64,000 nt of DNA from assembly GCF_037893015.1 (NCBI RefSeq), contig NC_133666.1, forward strand, positions 620,229,156-620,293,155, read 5' to 3'. The notes beneath the pieces are model-generated. The model searched no databases and was not told the DNA's origin. It saw nothing but the letters and a program-made list of their open reading frames with translations. Positions 22,901 through 37,900 of the stretch are shown here, in pieces. The position numbers were made by a program, and so were the translations under genes. The stretch comes from Macrotis lagotis (taxonomy: Eukaryota; Chordata; Mammalia; Peramelemorphia; Peramelidae). Within the stretch, counting starts at the first letter, position 1. Each line of letters starts with the position of its first letter.

Positions 22901-25900
22901 GATTGTTTCCTTCCTTCTTTTCCTTTTTCTTTACTTTCCTCCCCCCCCCCTTCCCTGAGTTCCTTTGCTAGGTTGGGAGCGAGGGTTGTGTTTGAATGAG
23001 TTAGGAGATCCTGCTGGTGTGGACCTTAAGGATGTGCTTACCATCTACTCAGGCAGCTAGGGTGCATGCAGGTAAATAAGCCTTAGCTCTAGTAAAGGTG
23101 TGAGTGCTGAGCTAGTAGGGGAGGGGCCAGCTGAGGAATCAACCTTTTCATTTTCTGCCCTATCTCTTCCTGGTTCCCAAAAGACAAGACCAGTGACCTT
23201 TGGTACAATCTTGATGCTTTTGCATTAAACTAGCTGAACAGCCTTCCTGGAACCTCCTCTTCTACCCACTCCAAGCTAGCATCTAGCTCACCTGGGGTTT
23301 CATTTTCCTCTACTGCTGACCCTCCTTAATTAATATCAATATTCCTGACTTTGCTATATACCTTTATATCTCACAAAGAACTTTTCCACTCAGGATCTCA
23401 TTTGCTTCTTCCCACACCAGCCCATCTGCACCTTTTCATCAAATGCATTTTAGTCTATAAATCTGCCATCAAGAATTTACACAATATGCCAAAAGCCTCA
23501 CTCTGGGTCTTTCAGTACTTTGCAGATACAAGATGGATGAGGCAGGCTGTCTGTCCATCTGTTTCCAGCCTATCTCTGTTCACACTCCCAGCTTTCCTTT
23601 TCTCCATTTCTGCTCTGCGGGTCATCTTTAATGATGGGCTGCTGCCGGTCTCCATCCAAGCAGTATTGCATGCAGCTTACCATCAAGAGATCTTAAAATA
23701 GACTGTTCATTTTCAATACAGGTTGATTGAATTAAATTTTAGTGATAAGGAACCTGAAGATAAAAGGTGACCTTGGAATATGTCCACATCTTTCTTTCCC
23801 TTTTCTTATGTTCTTTGCTAAGTCCAAAACCCACTTGAAGAGTGATAGAATTTCAGGATCTCAGAGTTGGAGGCAATCTCAGAGGTCATCTCATAAGTGT
23901 GCAGTAGGAAGGGTAAGACAAATGCCTAAATCTGCTCTTTAGATGCTTCTTCACCTTTGTAACTATTCGTAGGAAGGCTTCTTCCTGTTTAGGGGTGATA
24001 GTCTTTGGTGAGGTCTTGTCTTTGTCTTACACATGGGGAAACTGGGACCCAGAGAGAAGGCTCAGTATTTCCCCAGGGACACAAAGCTAATGAGTGGCAG
24101 ACCTAGTACCTGACTCCCAAGTACTCTCCACTATCCCAGGGTGCCATTCCTCCCTCTTCTAAAGTTCCACCTCACCAACTCTCTCTGTACATCTTGCTTT
24201 GGTCTCAACCCTACATTCTTCTGTCTCCTCTCAGCAGGCACCAGAACTGGACTGCTGGGGTACACATCTGAACAGAAATATGACCAAGTCATCACTGTCC
24301 AACCAGAAAGCCTCTCTCCAGGCACCTTCACAATGCTATGGGAGGAAGCTCAAGTCTAACCTGAAAGCTGCCTTACAGGTGTGTTTTTGGGGCTCCAATG
24401 AGGAAGTGCCTATTCTGATTTAAGAGTTTGTAGAAGGTGGAAGGGAGGGGGAATGATTGATCAAAATACCAGACCAGCATACTCCAAACATTTGTTCTTA
24501 CCTATGGGACCCAATTAATACACTGAAGTATCTGGCCTAGGTTCTTGATGGATCTCTCTATTCCTGGGTGGGTTTCTCTGAATCTTCTCAGGAGTATAGG
24601 GATGATCAAGGCTTAGTTTGTACAGAAACTGTAAGAGTTGATATTGGTTTGATTATGAAATCAAAGGGCTGTTCCTTTTTGGGTATGGAAAGGAAACTGA
24701 TGTAGGACCTTCTCTTCACAGGCAGAACCTTCTTTAGGCAGGAGACCTCGACTTCCATGCAAACAGCAGCCAAAGAGTTGCACCTCACCCAAGTCTCAAT
24801 TGTCAGTTCCCACTGCCCCAACAGAAGTCATACTTGATCTCTGTGAAGAAGATACTGCCATGCTTAAGCCCCCCATACCTTCCCGGGACTATGGACCAAG
24901 GCCCATTCCGCAGCCTGGAAAACTGAAGCAATTACAACTCACCCTGGGTCAGAGACTGAGCTCCCTGGATCCTGACTGGTTGCAAAGGTGCCAGATTGAG
25001 ACAAGAGAGAAGCTAGCAGGGAGAGCACACTTCAGCTTGTCCTCTAGTCCTCTGAGCTCACTAGTTGAGACCCGAGACCCTTGTCCAGAGAAGACCAAAG
25101 AACCCCAGCACCCTGCTGAGACAGACCTAAGCTCAGTCACTCAGGGTGATGGTTTCAGTGATCCTCCACTGCCTGAGACCCTAGAAACAGGGTTACTCTG
25201 TGGCAGCCACCCTGCTGAAGCAGAGACCCCTTCCATGAGTAAGGACAGGATGTTGCAAAGAAAGAGACAAAGGGATGGGAGTCAAGATAGAACCCCAAAG
25301 CATCAGAAAATTGTCACCAAGAAGATGAGGCTCAGGAGTGAGCCTGTACCTGAGCCTGCTAGGGAGCACACCAAGGAATCTGAGAGAGTGATAGCTCTGG
25401 AGATCCCTGAGGAAGACCTTCTGGGAGAAGTGGTTATGGAGAAGAAGGCTAGGACTGTCATCAGGGCCACAGCACCCAGGTACTACCCACCATCAGGTTG
25501 GGAAGACAGACTTCAAACTCTGGCTGCCATTCTGACTCAGGGTCCACTAAGACTGGTTTGGTGGCTATGTCGCACAGGTGGCAGGCTTCTGATTCCTTCC
25601 ATTCTGGGTTTCTTTCAGGACATTTTCCAAGGCCAATGGTAATTTCGTACGTCTCAATTTAAAGAAGAAATGTTACGTCAGGGGCTTTGGTCTGCGAGGC
25701 AACCGCCTCCGAAAGCAGGTAAATGACTCCTGATCTCTATTTCTGACCCTGTGTAAACCACGTAAAGAAGCAGATTTGACATGGACATGGAGATAAATGG
25801 ATACCAGGCCACCTCAAGGGGAGATTGAAACACTTGTATGTCCCAAGACTGATTATGTCCCAGAGAGATTGACATGATGACAAACCTGATCAGATTTACC

Positions 25901-28900
25901 TCCTTCGTGTCTCCTCACCACCAGGTACGGAAGAAGAAGTGGCAAATGAAAGGCGAGCAGTTTGGTGGTGGCTGGTTCAGAGATCGGGGGAAAGGATCCT
26001 GCTTCAAGTGTGGAGGTGCTGGGCACTGGGCTTCACAATGCCCTGGAAGAGGTAAGGCATCACATACTAACAAGGAATGCCAAGGTGGTACCTCTGCCTG
26101 GTTAAATTCAGCCTTGGAACAGCTACATTACCCTACAACGACTGTCCAGTCTTCTGTCCAAGGGCAGAGGTTCTTTGTGAAGGAGCCCATGTTCCAGCCC
26201 ATGTGAGACTGGCCAGGGCAGTTGAAAGCCTATTCTATAATGGTAATAATTCCCATTTCTGTGGTCAGAGGCTACTTTTTTTAATATCAGCCTATGAGGC
26301 AGATGGTACAAAGATTATTTTTTCTATTTTAAGGAACCTGAGGTTCAGAGAGATAGCTTTCTAGTGGTCCCACATCTAATAAATGATGGACGCAGGGGTC
26401 CTTTTTTCTTTGGACACCAGATTGCCTTGGGATTGTGTTAGTCACTGGGGTAAAAGGAGCAATAAGTGTTGGGCCTGATTCCTTCTCTCAGGGACTTCAC
26501 AGTCTGATTCATTCAGGGAACATGAAAGACTAGAGTGTTAGTCATGCCAGACCTGGAAAGAATATATGAAGGCCTTTTATCCAGCCCCTTAGTGTGAAGA
26601 AGAAAAGGCAGAAAGTGGACTACCTCCTTCTTCCTCTTCCCAAGCATCTGTTAGGGGAACCCCTGCCCTGAGTCCTACTAAGAAGAGAAGCAGGTCTTGC
26701 GTTTGCATCATAAGAGCAGTTGTCTTCAGGATGGTGTCAGTGGACTGACCCCAACAGTGTATGATCAGCCAGAGGGCAGGAAGATGACCTGAGCCTTACC
26801 CCAACTGCAGCAGCCGGTCGTCTCTCAATCATGCCTCTTCTTACCTGTTATGTATGCATGAGCACATACATGAACACATACACACATATAGATACACACA
26901 CACATACACACACACATACTCTATCCTACCTTGCTATGCATCCTCTCAATCCTTCCCATTCCTTCCCTGGGGTCAGCTCCTCCAGGTAGTTGCAACCTAA
27001 CCATTTGTCCAGGCCTTCCCAAGGGCACTTGCTTAGACCCTCAGAATGTTGCCTGCCTGCCTGCCCACCTTCTGCCCCACATCATCTCATGCCTGTGGCA
27101 GGTGCCCTCAAGTTGGTGGGCTTTATCCCTGGGAATAGTGACCAGAGAATAAAAGCCCCATGCACCTCTGCCCCCATTTCTCTTTTGCGCAGAACAGAGT
27201 AAATTGCACAATTGAGGGTTTCTGCTCAAAATTTTTTCTTATTGGTAGAGTTGCACAACCAGAAAAGTTTGGAGACCACAGTGTTAGAGGAGGTGAGGGG
27301 AGTTAGGTGAGGGAAATGCTTCACACATTCCCTTTCCTGCAGCTCTCAACTCTCACCAGCCTCCTGAGGAGGGGGGCAGCAAGACCCTCGAGGACCAGGA
27401 GAACAAGGAGGAGCCTCCCCTTCCCACCCTGGATGAGGTGTCACAGAGAGTCGGCACCACCTCCTGCACTGCTCCTGGTGAGCTGTTGGTGGGGCCTGGA
27501 GCTGGCCGGGCAAGACTGAGGATGGGGGTGCAGGCAGTGGAAGAGGCTATGTTGTAGTCTTTAGTTCTTCAGAACCAGCATCCAAGGAGGTGGGGGACCA
27601 TTGGCTTCCCTGCCCTTTGCTTTGGCCTTTCTCTATGAAAATACTCCAGGCTATGAGAGCTCTCAGCCTTAAAAGGGAAGGGAGTCCTTTCTTAGTGCCC
27701 CTCTGCCCCCATGGGACATCCTGGGCCCTGGGGATTGTGGGCAGGGCCTGCTCTGGTTCTGTGCCCACTCCTTAAATGGATAACCTTGGCTTGTTCCCTT
27801 TATAAAGCTGTTTCTTTTGTGCTTTCCTTCTTCCCAGAGAGTGACCAGTGGAGCAGGCAGTCTCAGCTAGAACACCTGGTAGTCCCAAGGAGGCCAGTGT
27901 ATGAACCTCCCAGGCTTCCCCCAGCTGTGGAGCCTCTGTATGACTTGGGGCCCTGCGGGCAGGTGGCAGGTGAGAGGTGTCAAGGTTGTTTTCTCTGCCT
28001 CTGCAGCAGGGGGAGCACCAAGTTCAGGGGAAGCAAGCTATCTTCCATCTAGGTCTGTCTTAATTTAGAACTAGGAACATGTTTCACTTGATTGTCCCAA
28101 CCATGGAGGCCACTAGGTGGGGCCAGAGATTGTGTTCTAAATTCAGATCTATCAGACGGTTCAAATCTATCTGTTTCATAAGTAGAGGCAAGTTACCAAA
28201 TCTCACTAGATGCCTCAGTTTCTTCATTTGTAAGATGGAAATAATAACAGCATGTACCTCCCAGAGCTGTGGTGAGGATTCAATGAGACAATATTTGTAA
28301 AGTGCTCTGCAAACTTTAAATCACTAAATGCTAGATACTATTATTATTAACTATTTCCTAATGTAGGGCAAGGCAATAATGGGCAAGGATCCTTAACCCC
28401 TTTTATGGATGAGAAAACTGAGATTCATAGAGGTGAGGTACCCAGAACCACATGGTTGGCAATTGAAGGATTAAATTCACACATAAGATTCCAAATCTCT
28501 TCCTCTATTTGCAGTAAATCCCTCTGGGGGAAGTAGACCTATCTTGAAAAAAATCCTATGATCATCCCATCAGCCATGATCTTCTCTCTCTCTTCTCCTT
28601 CTTAACCAAACTCTTTGAAAAAGCTCTCCACATTCCTTGCTTCCCCTTCCTCTCTCTTCATTCTCTTCTGAACCTCTGCAGTCCAACTTCTGACCTCAGC
28701 CCCCAGCTGGAACTGTTCTCCCCAAAGTCACCTCTGAATTGCAGGAGGTGGTGGCCCTTTCTTCATTATCCTTCTTGACCTTTCAACACATTGTGTTGTT
28801 CAACACCCTCTCTTCCTGGATACTGCCTTCTCTTTGGGTCTTTGTGACTCTGCTTCCTCTTGTTCTCCTTCCAGTTTATCTCCTCATGGTGCTCTGTGCT

Positions 28901-31900
28901 CATATGCCACCTCACTGTCCTCCCTCCCAGCTCCTAAGTCCTAGGTTCCCTTTTTTTTTTCTATCTCCTCAGCTCCTGGATTCAGTTATAATCTCCATCA
29001 GATGATTTCTAGATCAAAATGTGATCTCCTGTCTTCAATCCCTCTTTCAGTCTCAACATCTGCTCCTTTTGTTTATCCATCAATGTTCTGAGAAGCCCTC
29101 TAGAATATAAATTTCTAGAGACCTGGAACCCTTTTGCTTCTAACTTTGTATTCTCGGCGCCTAGGACAATGCCTGCTTAATTAAAGGGCGTTCGACTAAA
29201 CTACTCTAAAGCATGAATTTTACCCAGTTTTGCTTTCTCATATCCAGAGATAGCTAGGTAGCATGGTGGAGAGAGGACTGGGCTTGGAGTCAGGAAGACT
29301 TGAGTTCAAATCCAGTCTCAGACATTTCCTAACTATGTTACTATCTCCGGGACAGTTGGGAGGATCAAATGAGATAATATTTGTAAAGCTCGTGGTAGGC
29401 TGCCCAGTGGGCAGGGATGCTTTGTCCCATCTGCTTCTGAGCCTGCTGATAGCACACTTCTTGCAGAGACCCCAGAGGAGGTGTTTGAGACTTTGCACCA
29501 GTTTGGTCACCCCACCTTCCGCCCTGGACAAGAGGTCGCCATCATGCGGATTCTCTCTGGTGAGCCTTCTCCCCAGGACAGTCTCCCGGGCACTGGGCAG
29601 CCCCTTCCCTGGACCAAAGAGCTCCAGAGCCAAATCAGACCCAAGACTCCCATCCTTCTCCAGTGATAGTGACTATGGAAGGTAGTATACTAGGTCTAGA
29701 CACAAGGCCTGAGGGAGCTGTGGACCCTCAAGGATGCTCTCCAGACCTAGCTGGCTCATCCCATTGACAACTCTGCCAGGGACCATGCTCTTAAGCTGCC
29801 ATAGCGGGCATCCTGAGAACAGGCTTTGGTCCAAGTGTGACTTCTGTGGTCCAAGTGCCTGGGGGTTGTTGCTTCCCTCTCTCTCAGGAGGCAGGGGTTC
29901 TTGTGCTCTGTTCTAGGTCTTTCAACCCTAGTCGTGCTGCCCACTGGCATGGGGAAGTCCCTGTGCTATCAGCTCCCAGCCTTCCTTTATGCCCAGCGCA
30001 GCCACTGCATTACATTGGTCGTGTCGCCCCTTGTATCACTCATGGATGATCAGGTAAGCCACAGTCACCAAATTATTCGTCCCAAGGGTGGGAGCCAGGT
30101 GCCCTACCAAGCTGTATGATGTGAAACCTTGCTTATAGTTTGTGTCCTTAAGGAGCCTTCCAGAGGGCTTCAGGAAGCTTCTGGGTCCATTAACTCCCTG
30201 GATTTTTTCTGCTCCCTACCCTGTCCTGATCATGGCCCCTCAAGACTCTTACTTCCTGAAGCTCTGGTCTAAGGTACCCACAGAGGTGCCCCTCAACAAA
30301 GATCATCTCCAAAGAGAAAGTCACATCCAGTTTTTGTCTCTTCACTCAGCCACCAAACCACCTACTTCTCAAAGTTTTCCTCCTTTGTCCCCAGCACTCT
30401 GTTGGGATTCTCCTGTCTCTGATAGCTTCTTCTACAGCTCTTATTTTAGACTGTATCCACTAATTATAGATGTCATAAAGGAGTCAGTCCTAGGTCCTCC
30501 CTTCTAGGGAGCATTTCTCAAGGAATTGGTGTCCTTCTCACGGTTCCTCAAATCTGTCCAGGCGCTGCCCCTCACCTCTTTTACAAGCCAGCTTAAGTCC
30601 CATTCTTTACAAGAAGCTTCACCTAACTCTACTTCTCTCTCTGGGTACTCTTGAGTGCTGAGAGCCTCCTATTGTCATTTTTCCATTACTCATATCCACA
30701 CATTTCTCTATGTATTCCTTTGTCTGTGCACATTCCTTCATCTTTTCTACCCCACCTGACTACAAGCTCCTTCCTTCCCTCCCCCCCCTCATGGTCTGAA
30801 TCATGAGGTATGAAAAGGGTCTCTGATCTCTCACATCAGCATCCCTGGCCTAAGACTTGGCCAGTAATTATACTGAGGCATACAAGGCCAAGAACTTTTG
30901 GCTCTGCTCCTACCTCTGGAGGGTTTTGCTACAGTAGACATCCAGGCCCCTCACCAGACTCTGTCATTGCCAACTAACAGGTGTCAGGACTGCCCCGAGG
31001 ACTGAAAGCTGTCTGTGTTCATTCCAACATGACCAGGAAGCAAAGGGAGACAGCCATGGAGAAGGTCAGTAATCTAGGAGTTAGAAAAAGAAGGGGCTTC
31101 AGTCTTCCATCTCAAGGAGGCCTCACCTGAGCATCTTTGAAAGTTGGTGCCTACCTTCCCAGCTTGCCCCAGACTGCCCACCTGGCCAAAGAATGATGCC
31201 TTGGGAATTATGGATTCTACAGCTGTTGTCCAGGTCCCTAAATCCTATAGGCTCTGTACCCTCATACTTCTAAAATCCTACCTGGGAAAGCTTGCTTTAG
31301 TGAGGGAGGTCTCTGGGAGAAAAAGTCTGTGCTATATATCTGACTGCCTGTCTGATTGACTTGCAGGTGATGACTGGCAAGGTGCAGGTGTTGCTGTTGT
31401 CCCCAGAGGCAGTGGTTGGGGCCTGGCCTGGAGGCTTTAGCTGCCTCCCATCAGCAGCCCGACTGCCCCCCGTGGCATTTGTCTGCATCGATGAGGCTCA
31501 TTGCCTCTCCCAGTGGTCCCACAACTTCCGACCCTGCTACCTACGGCTTTGTAAGGTAGGGCTCCAGGAAGTGTTGAGGGGAGACTCAAGGAGACAACTA
31601 GAAGAGAGGGACTGTGGAGTTGCATGGAGTAATTGAGTTTTGTCCTAAGAAGCTAATTCAAAGAAGTGGCCCCAACACCCAGGGTTGGTTCGTTGGAGAC
31701 AGGGTTAAATTGTTCAGCTTACCTCTGAGTCTTGGCCAACTTTCCTTTGCCAGGTGTTGCGAGAGCGTTTGGGTGTACGCTGTTTCCTGGGCCTCACAGC
31801 CACTGCCACCCGCACCACTGCCAGGGATGTGGGCCAGCGCCTGGGAATCCCAGAGGAAGCCGTCTTTGGGGCACACTTAGCTACCATCCCCCCCAATCTA

Positions 31901-34900
31901 AACCTCTCAGTCTCCATGGATAGAGATAAGGACCAGGTAGGATTCTTCTTCTCCTGAAGGCAAAAGACAGTTAACCTGACTAGAGTTGGTTCCCTATATA
32001 AACAGCTACTGCCTATGCTGAGCCATCACCTGCTGAAATCCAGACTGCAAGGAAACCTGCTGCTCTAGCAGGTCAGAAGCACAGATGGAAATCCCAAGAC
32101 TTGACTAGAATTTGGTTTTAGTTCTATCTTATCTTGAAAGCATCCCAAAAGCTGATTCTAACATTCTCTGAACCTGACCAGCATAAAATTCCTAATAATT
32201 GTGTAGGAAAGATTATCTCTTCATTTGTTTCTCCTCTAAAAATCAAGGGAGTTTTCATCCTACAGAAAATGGTCATTTCTGTAATTAGCTTTATGATTTA
32301 AAGAGCTCTTTTCTTAACAGCAATCATGCCAGGTAAGTACTGTTATCACCATCTTATTCATTCTATCTTTAAAAAAAAATTTGTTCTTTCAATTTTGTCT
32401 TATTTTTGTTTTCTATATCACATTTCAAAATATATTTTTCTCCCTTTATTACTTAGCAAGTTATCTCTTAAAGATTTTTTTTGTTTGTTTTTGCAACGGC
32501 AATGGGGTTAAATGACTGCCTAAGGTCAAACAGCTAGGTAATTATTAAGTGTTGAAGGCCGGATTTGAACTCAGGTCCTCCTGATTCCAGGGTCATCAGC
32601 TGCCCCGGAAAAATTTTAAAGATTTTAAAAGAAGAGGGAAAAAATAGTTCAGCAAAACAGTAGGTCAGCCCTGTATGCAACATTCCAGACCCATCATTCC
32701 CCACCTCTGCAATTACAGGAGGAAGATACTTAGTCTTAACTACCTTCCAGGGACAAACTTGATCATTATAATTAGTCTTGTTTCTTTTATTTTTTTCTAT
32801 TTGCATTATTGTATATTTTGTCTTTTGGTTTCTTATTTCTCTTTGCACCAGTTCTTCTTGCTTCCCTAAAATCTTCATATTCATTTCTTAGAGAAAAGCA
32901 ATATTTATGTATTTTATTTGTTTAGCTCTTTACTCCTCAGAGATCCACTATTTTGTTTCTATTTCTTTACTACCATGCTACTGTGAATTTTTTGATGTAT
33001 GTGGGACCTCCTTGGGATGTGTACCTAGCAATGGCACTAACCCCAGTATCACATTACTAGTGTATTCTGCCTACAGGACCCAGTTCTTTTTTAATCATTC
33101 ACCATCTTGTTCTCCATGACAATCCTTTGACCTTAATAAACCTCATCTGCAGAGCTCACTCAGGTCCTTGCCTTAGTGCAAAAGAGCTTTACTTTGGCCA
33201 GTGATTAGGCATGATGAGTTTTGTGACCTAGCTGCCTCTGAAGTCTTATCCCTCTTGCTTCTTGTCCTGGCAAATGAAACTTTTAAGACAGGACATTATT
33301 CCATCAAATGGTATTTTTCTGCCTTTCCCATTGTCGGGAATTTTTATAATTCAGCTCCCTAAACAGCAATGGCACAGATCAGAAATCCAAGCACTCACAG
33401 CTACTTTATTCTTACATCTGTCCAAAGAACAGATTGGGCACAAGCTATAATCCACTCATCCACAGGCATCTTTGCAATTCACAAGGAAGCCCTGTTCTTG
33501 TGGTTCTGCACATTCTTGGCTTCCTTCCCCTGCTTGTTTCTGGACAGGACAAACAACTTGGCAGGCCATCCCTTTTAAACCACTCTTCTGTTTTCAGCTT
33601 TTCACAAGCCCCTTCCAGTTTCTCTATATCTGGCAAATACTTCATAATCTTCGGTAGCCAACCAACCTCCTTGAAGTGTAACACTATGTTCTGGGGGGGG
33701 GATTATAGCCTTAGAGAGAGAGGGAGGGAGGGAGGGAGGCCCCCCCTCCCCTCCTAGACAGATTCTATACCATGTTCTCAGTGGATGCTCTTCCTGTTTG
33801 AATACGATTTGCTAATCGATCAGCTAATACTAATATTAAGCACCTACCATATGCCAAACACTTTGATGAGCTCTATAGAAGACAGTGACAAAAATGTCCT
33901 ACTTGCTAGATTAAAAAAAATGAAGCAATCCCTTCTCAGGGAATTTTTATTCTAAAGAGGCAATATATGCATATGGAATAATATATGGAATAAAATTAGC
34001 TAATTAGGTAATTAGAAAAGGAGGGCACCAGCAGTCATTGGACAGTAGAGGGAGAGGTGGTTAGGAAAAGCTTCATGAACTGTGAAGTGACTAGGGCAAA
34101 GGCATAGAGAAGGAGCATGGGTGAAAAAGAAAGAAAGTGAATTTGACTGGATCTCAGAATGCAAAGGTATGAATGTATGGAGTTCAAAAAATGGGTTGGA
34201 GAGCTGCTAGGTGGTGTAGTGGATAAAGCACCAGCCTTGGAGTCAGGAGTACCTGGGTTCAAATCCGGTCTCAGACACTTAATAATTACCTAGCTGTGTG
34301 GCCTTAGGCAAGCTACTTAACCCCATTTGCCTTGCAAAAAAAAAAAAAACAAACCTAAAAAAAAATGGGTTTGGAACCAGGTTGTAAAGGACTTTAAATG
34401 ATAAGCCCAGAGAAATTTCTATTTTATGCTAAAGGCACTAAGTTTATTGAATTAGGGGACTGATGTAGTTAGTTTTGTGTTTAAGGAGAAATCATTTTGG
34501 CAGCTTTGTGCAGGATAAATTGGAGTGGAAAGAGGTTTGAGGTAAGGAAATGCATTGCAGTTGTCTAGCCAAAAAGGGATGAGGGCTTGAACTAAGGGGG
34601 GGCTAGGTGAATAAGAGAAATGGTTGGATGTAAGAGATAGTGTGTAAATAGAATAGTAGGATAAGTGAACAGGAGGATTTGAGTATGATAAGATTATAAA
34701 ATTGGAATGATGGAAGCATGGTGGTATCCTTAACAGAGGTTTGCAAAAGGGTTGGATTTTTGGAGGGAAAAAAATGGGTTTGTTTTGAAATATGTTGAAT
34801 TTAAAATGATGGGACATGTCTAATGGGAAGTTGGTGATGGCCTGGAACTCTGGAGAGAGAGCTCTGAGAATTATCTGTAGATTTCTGGTTGAGATGAGAT

Positions 34901-37900
34901 CCTGAAGATAGAATTGAGAGAAAGAGGAGAAATCCATAATCCATGATAGCATCATGTATGAGGAGCCAGCAAAGGAGATGGGGAGAGAGTAGTCAGACAG
35001 GTTAGATGAGAAACAGAAGAGATGGTGCCACCCAAAGAGAATATCCAGGAGGAGAGTGCAGTTTAACAATATCAAATGAACAAGAGATATAAGGACATGA
35101 AACAGATCCCCTGATTTGGTGATTAAGATCCCTTGTCATGTTGGAGAGAGCAGTTTCAATGGAGTGATAAGGTTGGAAGTCATATTGCAGATGGTTAAGG
35201 AGTGAGTGAAGGCCAAATGGAAGCAATGAGTATAGGTAGCTTAGCTGAGAAAGTTTTCTTGAGGGTGGGGAATCAGGCATGATAGAAATTGAACATTTAA
35301 GAGGTAGGAGTGATTGATTGTAGGGGCAGCTTATTGGAGAAAAGACAAGATACAATCAAGAATCTGTATAGAAAAGGGTTGACTTTGATAAAGAAAAAAT
35401 ACTTCATCAAAGGCTAGGAAAAAAGGAGGAAAGAGTGAAGTGGGGGGGGGGTGATGGTTGTCAAGCGCTCTTGATACAAGAAGGGGAAACTCATGTCAAA
35501 TAACCTCAATTTTCATAGGAGAGTAAGAGGCCAGTTCAAGTGAAAGTATGGGAAGGAGGAAAAGATATGAGATGTTAAAGGAGAGAAGAGAAGATCTGGA
35601 ATAACTTCTATGGAAAGTGAGATAGGGAATCATTTAGAAAATAAAAGGATTGTTCTGCAGGGAGGGCCTATTTAAAGTTGGAAAAAATAAATTTATGAAA
35701 TACCAGACAACTCCATTCCTCCAACTCCATTCAGCAGCATGTGATTCAAAGCTGAAGATACAGATAATGGAAGTAATCCAGGGTTAAGGCTTGAAAAGAG
35801 ATGAACTTTGATGGGACAAGATATCAAAGAATTCAAGAATAGGGAAGAATATTTATTAATTATGTGGTTGAGATTGGCAAGAAAGAAAAGAAAAATTTCA
35901 GCAGGGACAATAGGGATAATAAATGTATACATTTCAGCTGGACCTTCCCTACCAGCCCCCCCCCCCCCCCCAAACTCCCCAGTGGTTGCTCTTTATCCTG
36001 GGAAGTTTTAATTTTGCCAAGTCCCTCCCTCATTTCATTCATATATCTAGATCTTTAGCATTTCCATGTCATTAAGCTTTCCTTTTGTTTTCAGTCCTTT
36101 GCTACTATAGAAAGTGCTATTATTATTATTTTGGTATACATTAACCTTTCTGGTTTTGATCTCCTTGGTCATGAGATTGCTGGTGCCCTCATTAAATGCT
36201 TCATGGCTCTTTGTCCCTTGCATCATCATAATTTGTGTGCTAGCCCTTCCTCTTATTACATTGTAATCCTCTTGAATGAGGTCTTTATTGTATCTGCCTT
36301 TGTGTTCCCAGGGTTTATTGAACTATATGTCCTACACATAGTATGAACTTAATACACTGACAGAAGGAGGAAGACTTACTATTAACACCTTCATCACCTA
36401 TCACGCTAAGATAGAAAGTCTCGTCTAAGAAGGACACTATACCAAGGGCCCCTCTTTTGACAAAAATGCTTTCCTTAGGAATATTAACCACAGCTTTGGG
36501 AAAGGGACCCACCTTATCTGGTCAATGATTATTGATTAACCGTTTGAAAATTCCTTTCCTTCTTAGATTCCCTTATATAAGGAATGAGCTCCTTTTCTCT
36601 TCTAGGATCTTAGATGCACATACTCTTCTTCACTGTGGACTCCATCAGGCAGGAGCACTTTCTAGTCTTTAAGATGCCCTTCACCACCTAGTGTGGTTCC
36701 CTATTCATGTGGGCCACTCTTCTCTATCATGAGCTTCTCTGCTTTTTTTGCCACAAATAGTGGCAAGCCTTATGACTGCATTTGGCATCCTCTCTTAATT
36801 TCCTTCAATTTATAATAAGAGCCTCCCACCCCAGCTTTACTTGCTGTTCGTCTCAGTCTTTCTAAGAAAAAATTAAAGGAGAGTCCTTCTAAGTTTAAGA
36901 ATCCCCAGTATCTTACTCTGAAGAGTTTTCATAACATTTTTTTAAGTTTTTGCAAGGCAATGGGGTTAAGTGGCTTGCCCAAGGCCACACAGCTAGGTAA
37001 TTATTAAGTGTCTGAGGTCAGATTTGAACTCAGGTACTCCTGATTCCAGGGCCGGTGCTTTATCCACTACGCCACCTAGCTGCCCCTATTCATAACATTT
37101 TTTATTGAAATCAGGAAGCCTAGGTTTGGTTCTCTGTTCTCGATCTATTACTTCATTCTTCTAAACTGATTTTCTTGTCTGTAAAGTTGAGGTAGCAGTA
37201 CTTAACAGTAGTAAGTAAAAAGATGGCGAAACAAGATTCCAAAGCATCCTGTGATATGAACTATGTTGGTTAAAAGAGGAACATAGGATACCTGATGCTG
37301 GACCCATAAACCATTGCTTCTTACCTCTTTTGCAAATGGTGGATTTCCATCACGTCTGTTGGCCAATCCCCTGCTAGTCTTAGGGGGTTGTTATTGTTTT
37401 AGGTGCTTCCTTGTCCTCTTCCACTTGTATAGCTATGGTCACAGGCTTCTGAGCTTATAGCTCAAAAAAGACAGAGTTCCTTTTGGGACAATTGATGTAT
37501 CTGCCAGCTGGCTCTGTCTTCTAGTAAAGCACATGTCTATGATGCTCTCCCTGCCCTTTTTTGGCTTGCTAAAATCAGTTTCCTCATCTCTAGCTATTGA
37601 CTGTCATCTCTAAAAGACTTTGTAAACTTATTTCCTACTACTTACTATCAGTACTCTGTGCTCTAACCCAACTGGACTACTTACCTTGTGACCACTCACT
37701 CACCTGGATTCTGGCCACAGCCTCCCCTTCCCATCCGTCCTTCACATTCTGTCAAACAAATATTCCTTCTGCATGATCTAACTCAGATGTCTAGGGTGTT
37801 TTCCTCACAATAGCTCTTTGAGGTATGTAGCACAGTATCATTCTTGTTTCACAGAGGAGACTGGGACTCTTAAAGGTTGTGGCTTGCCTACAGTATTCAC

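Noticed and set aside
25561..25618. Alternative 58-nt intron using TTTG|gtggct before RECQL4 exon 6
   Set aside because: Phase fits, but the donor is weak and the intron would be too short. CCCAG|gtacta at 25479 fits phase, strength and length.
34452..35355. Host gene encoded by the long - strand open frames
   Set aside because: The frames overlap and are broken, and match L2/CR1 reverse-transcriptase blocks; it is a dead LINE.
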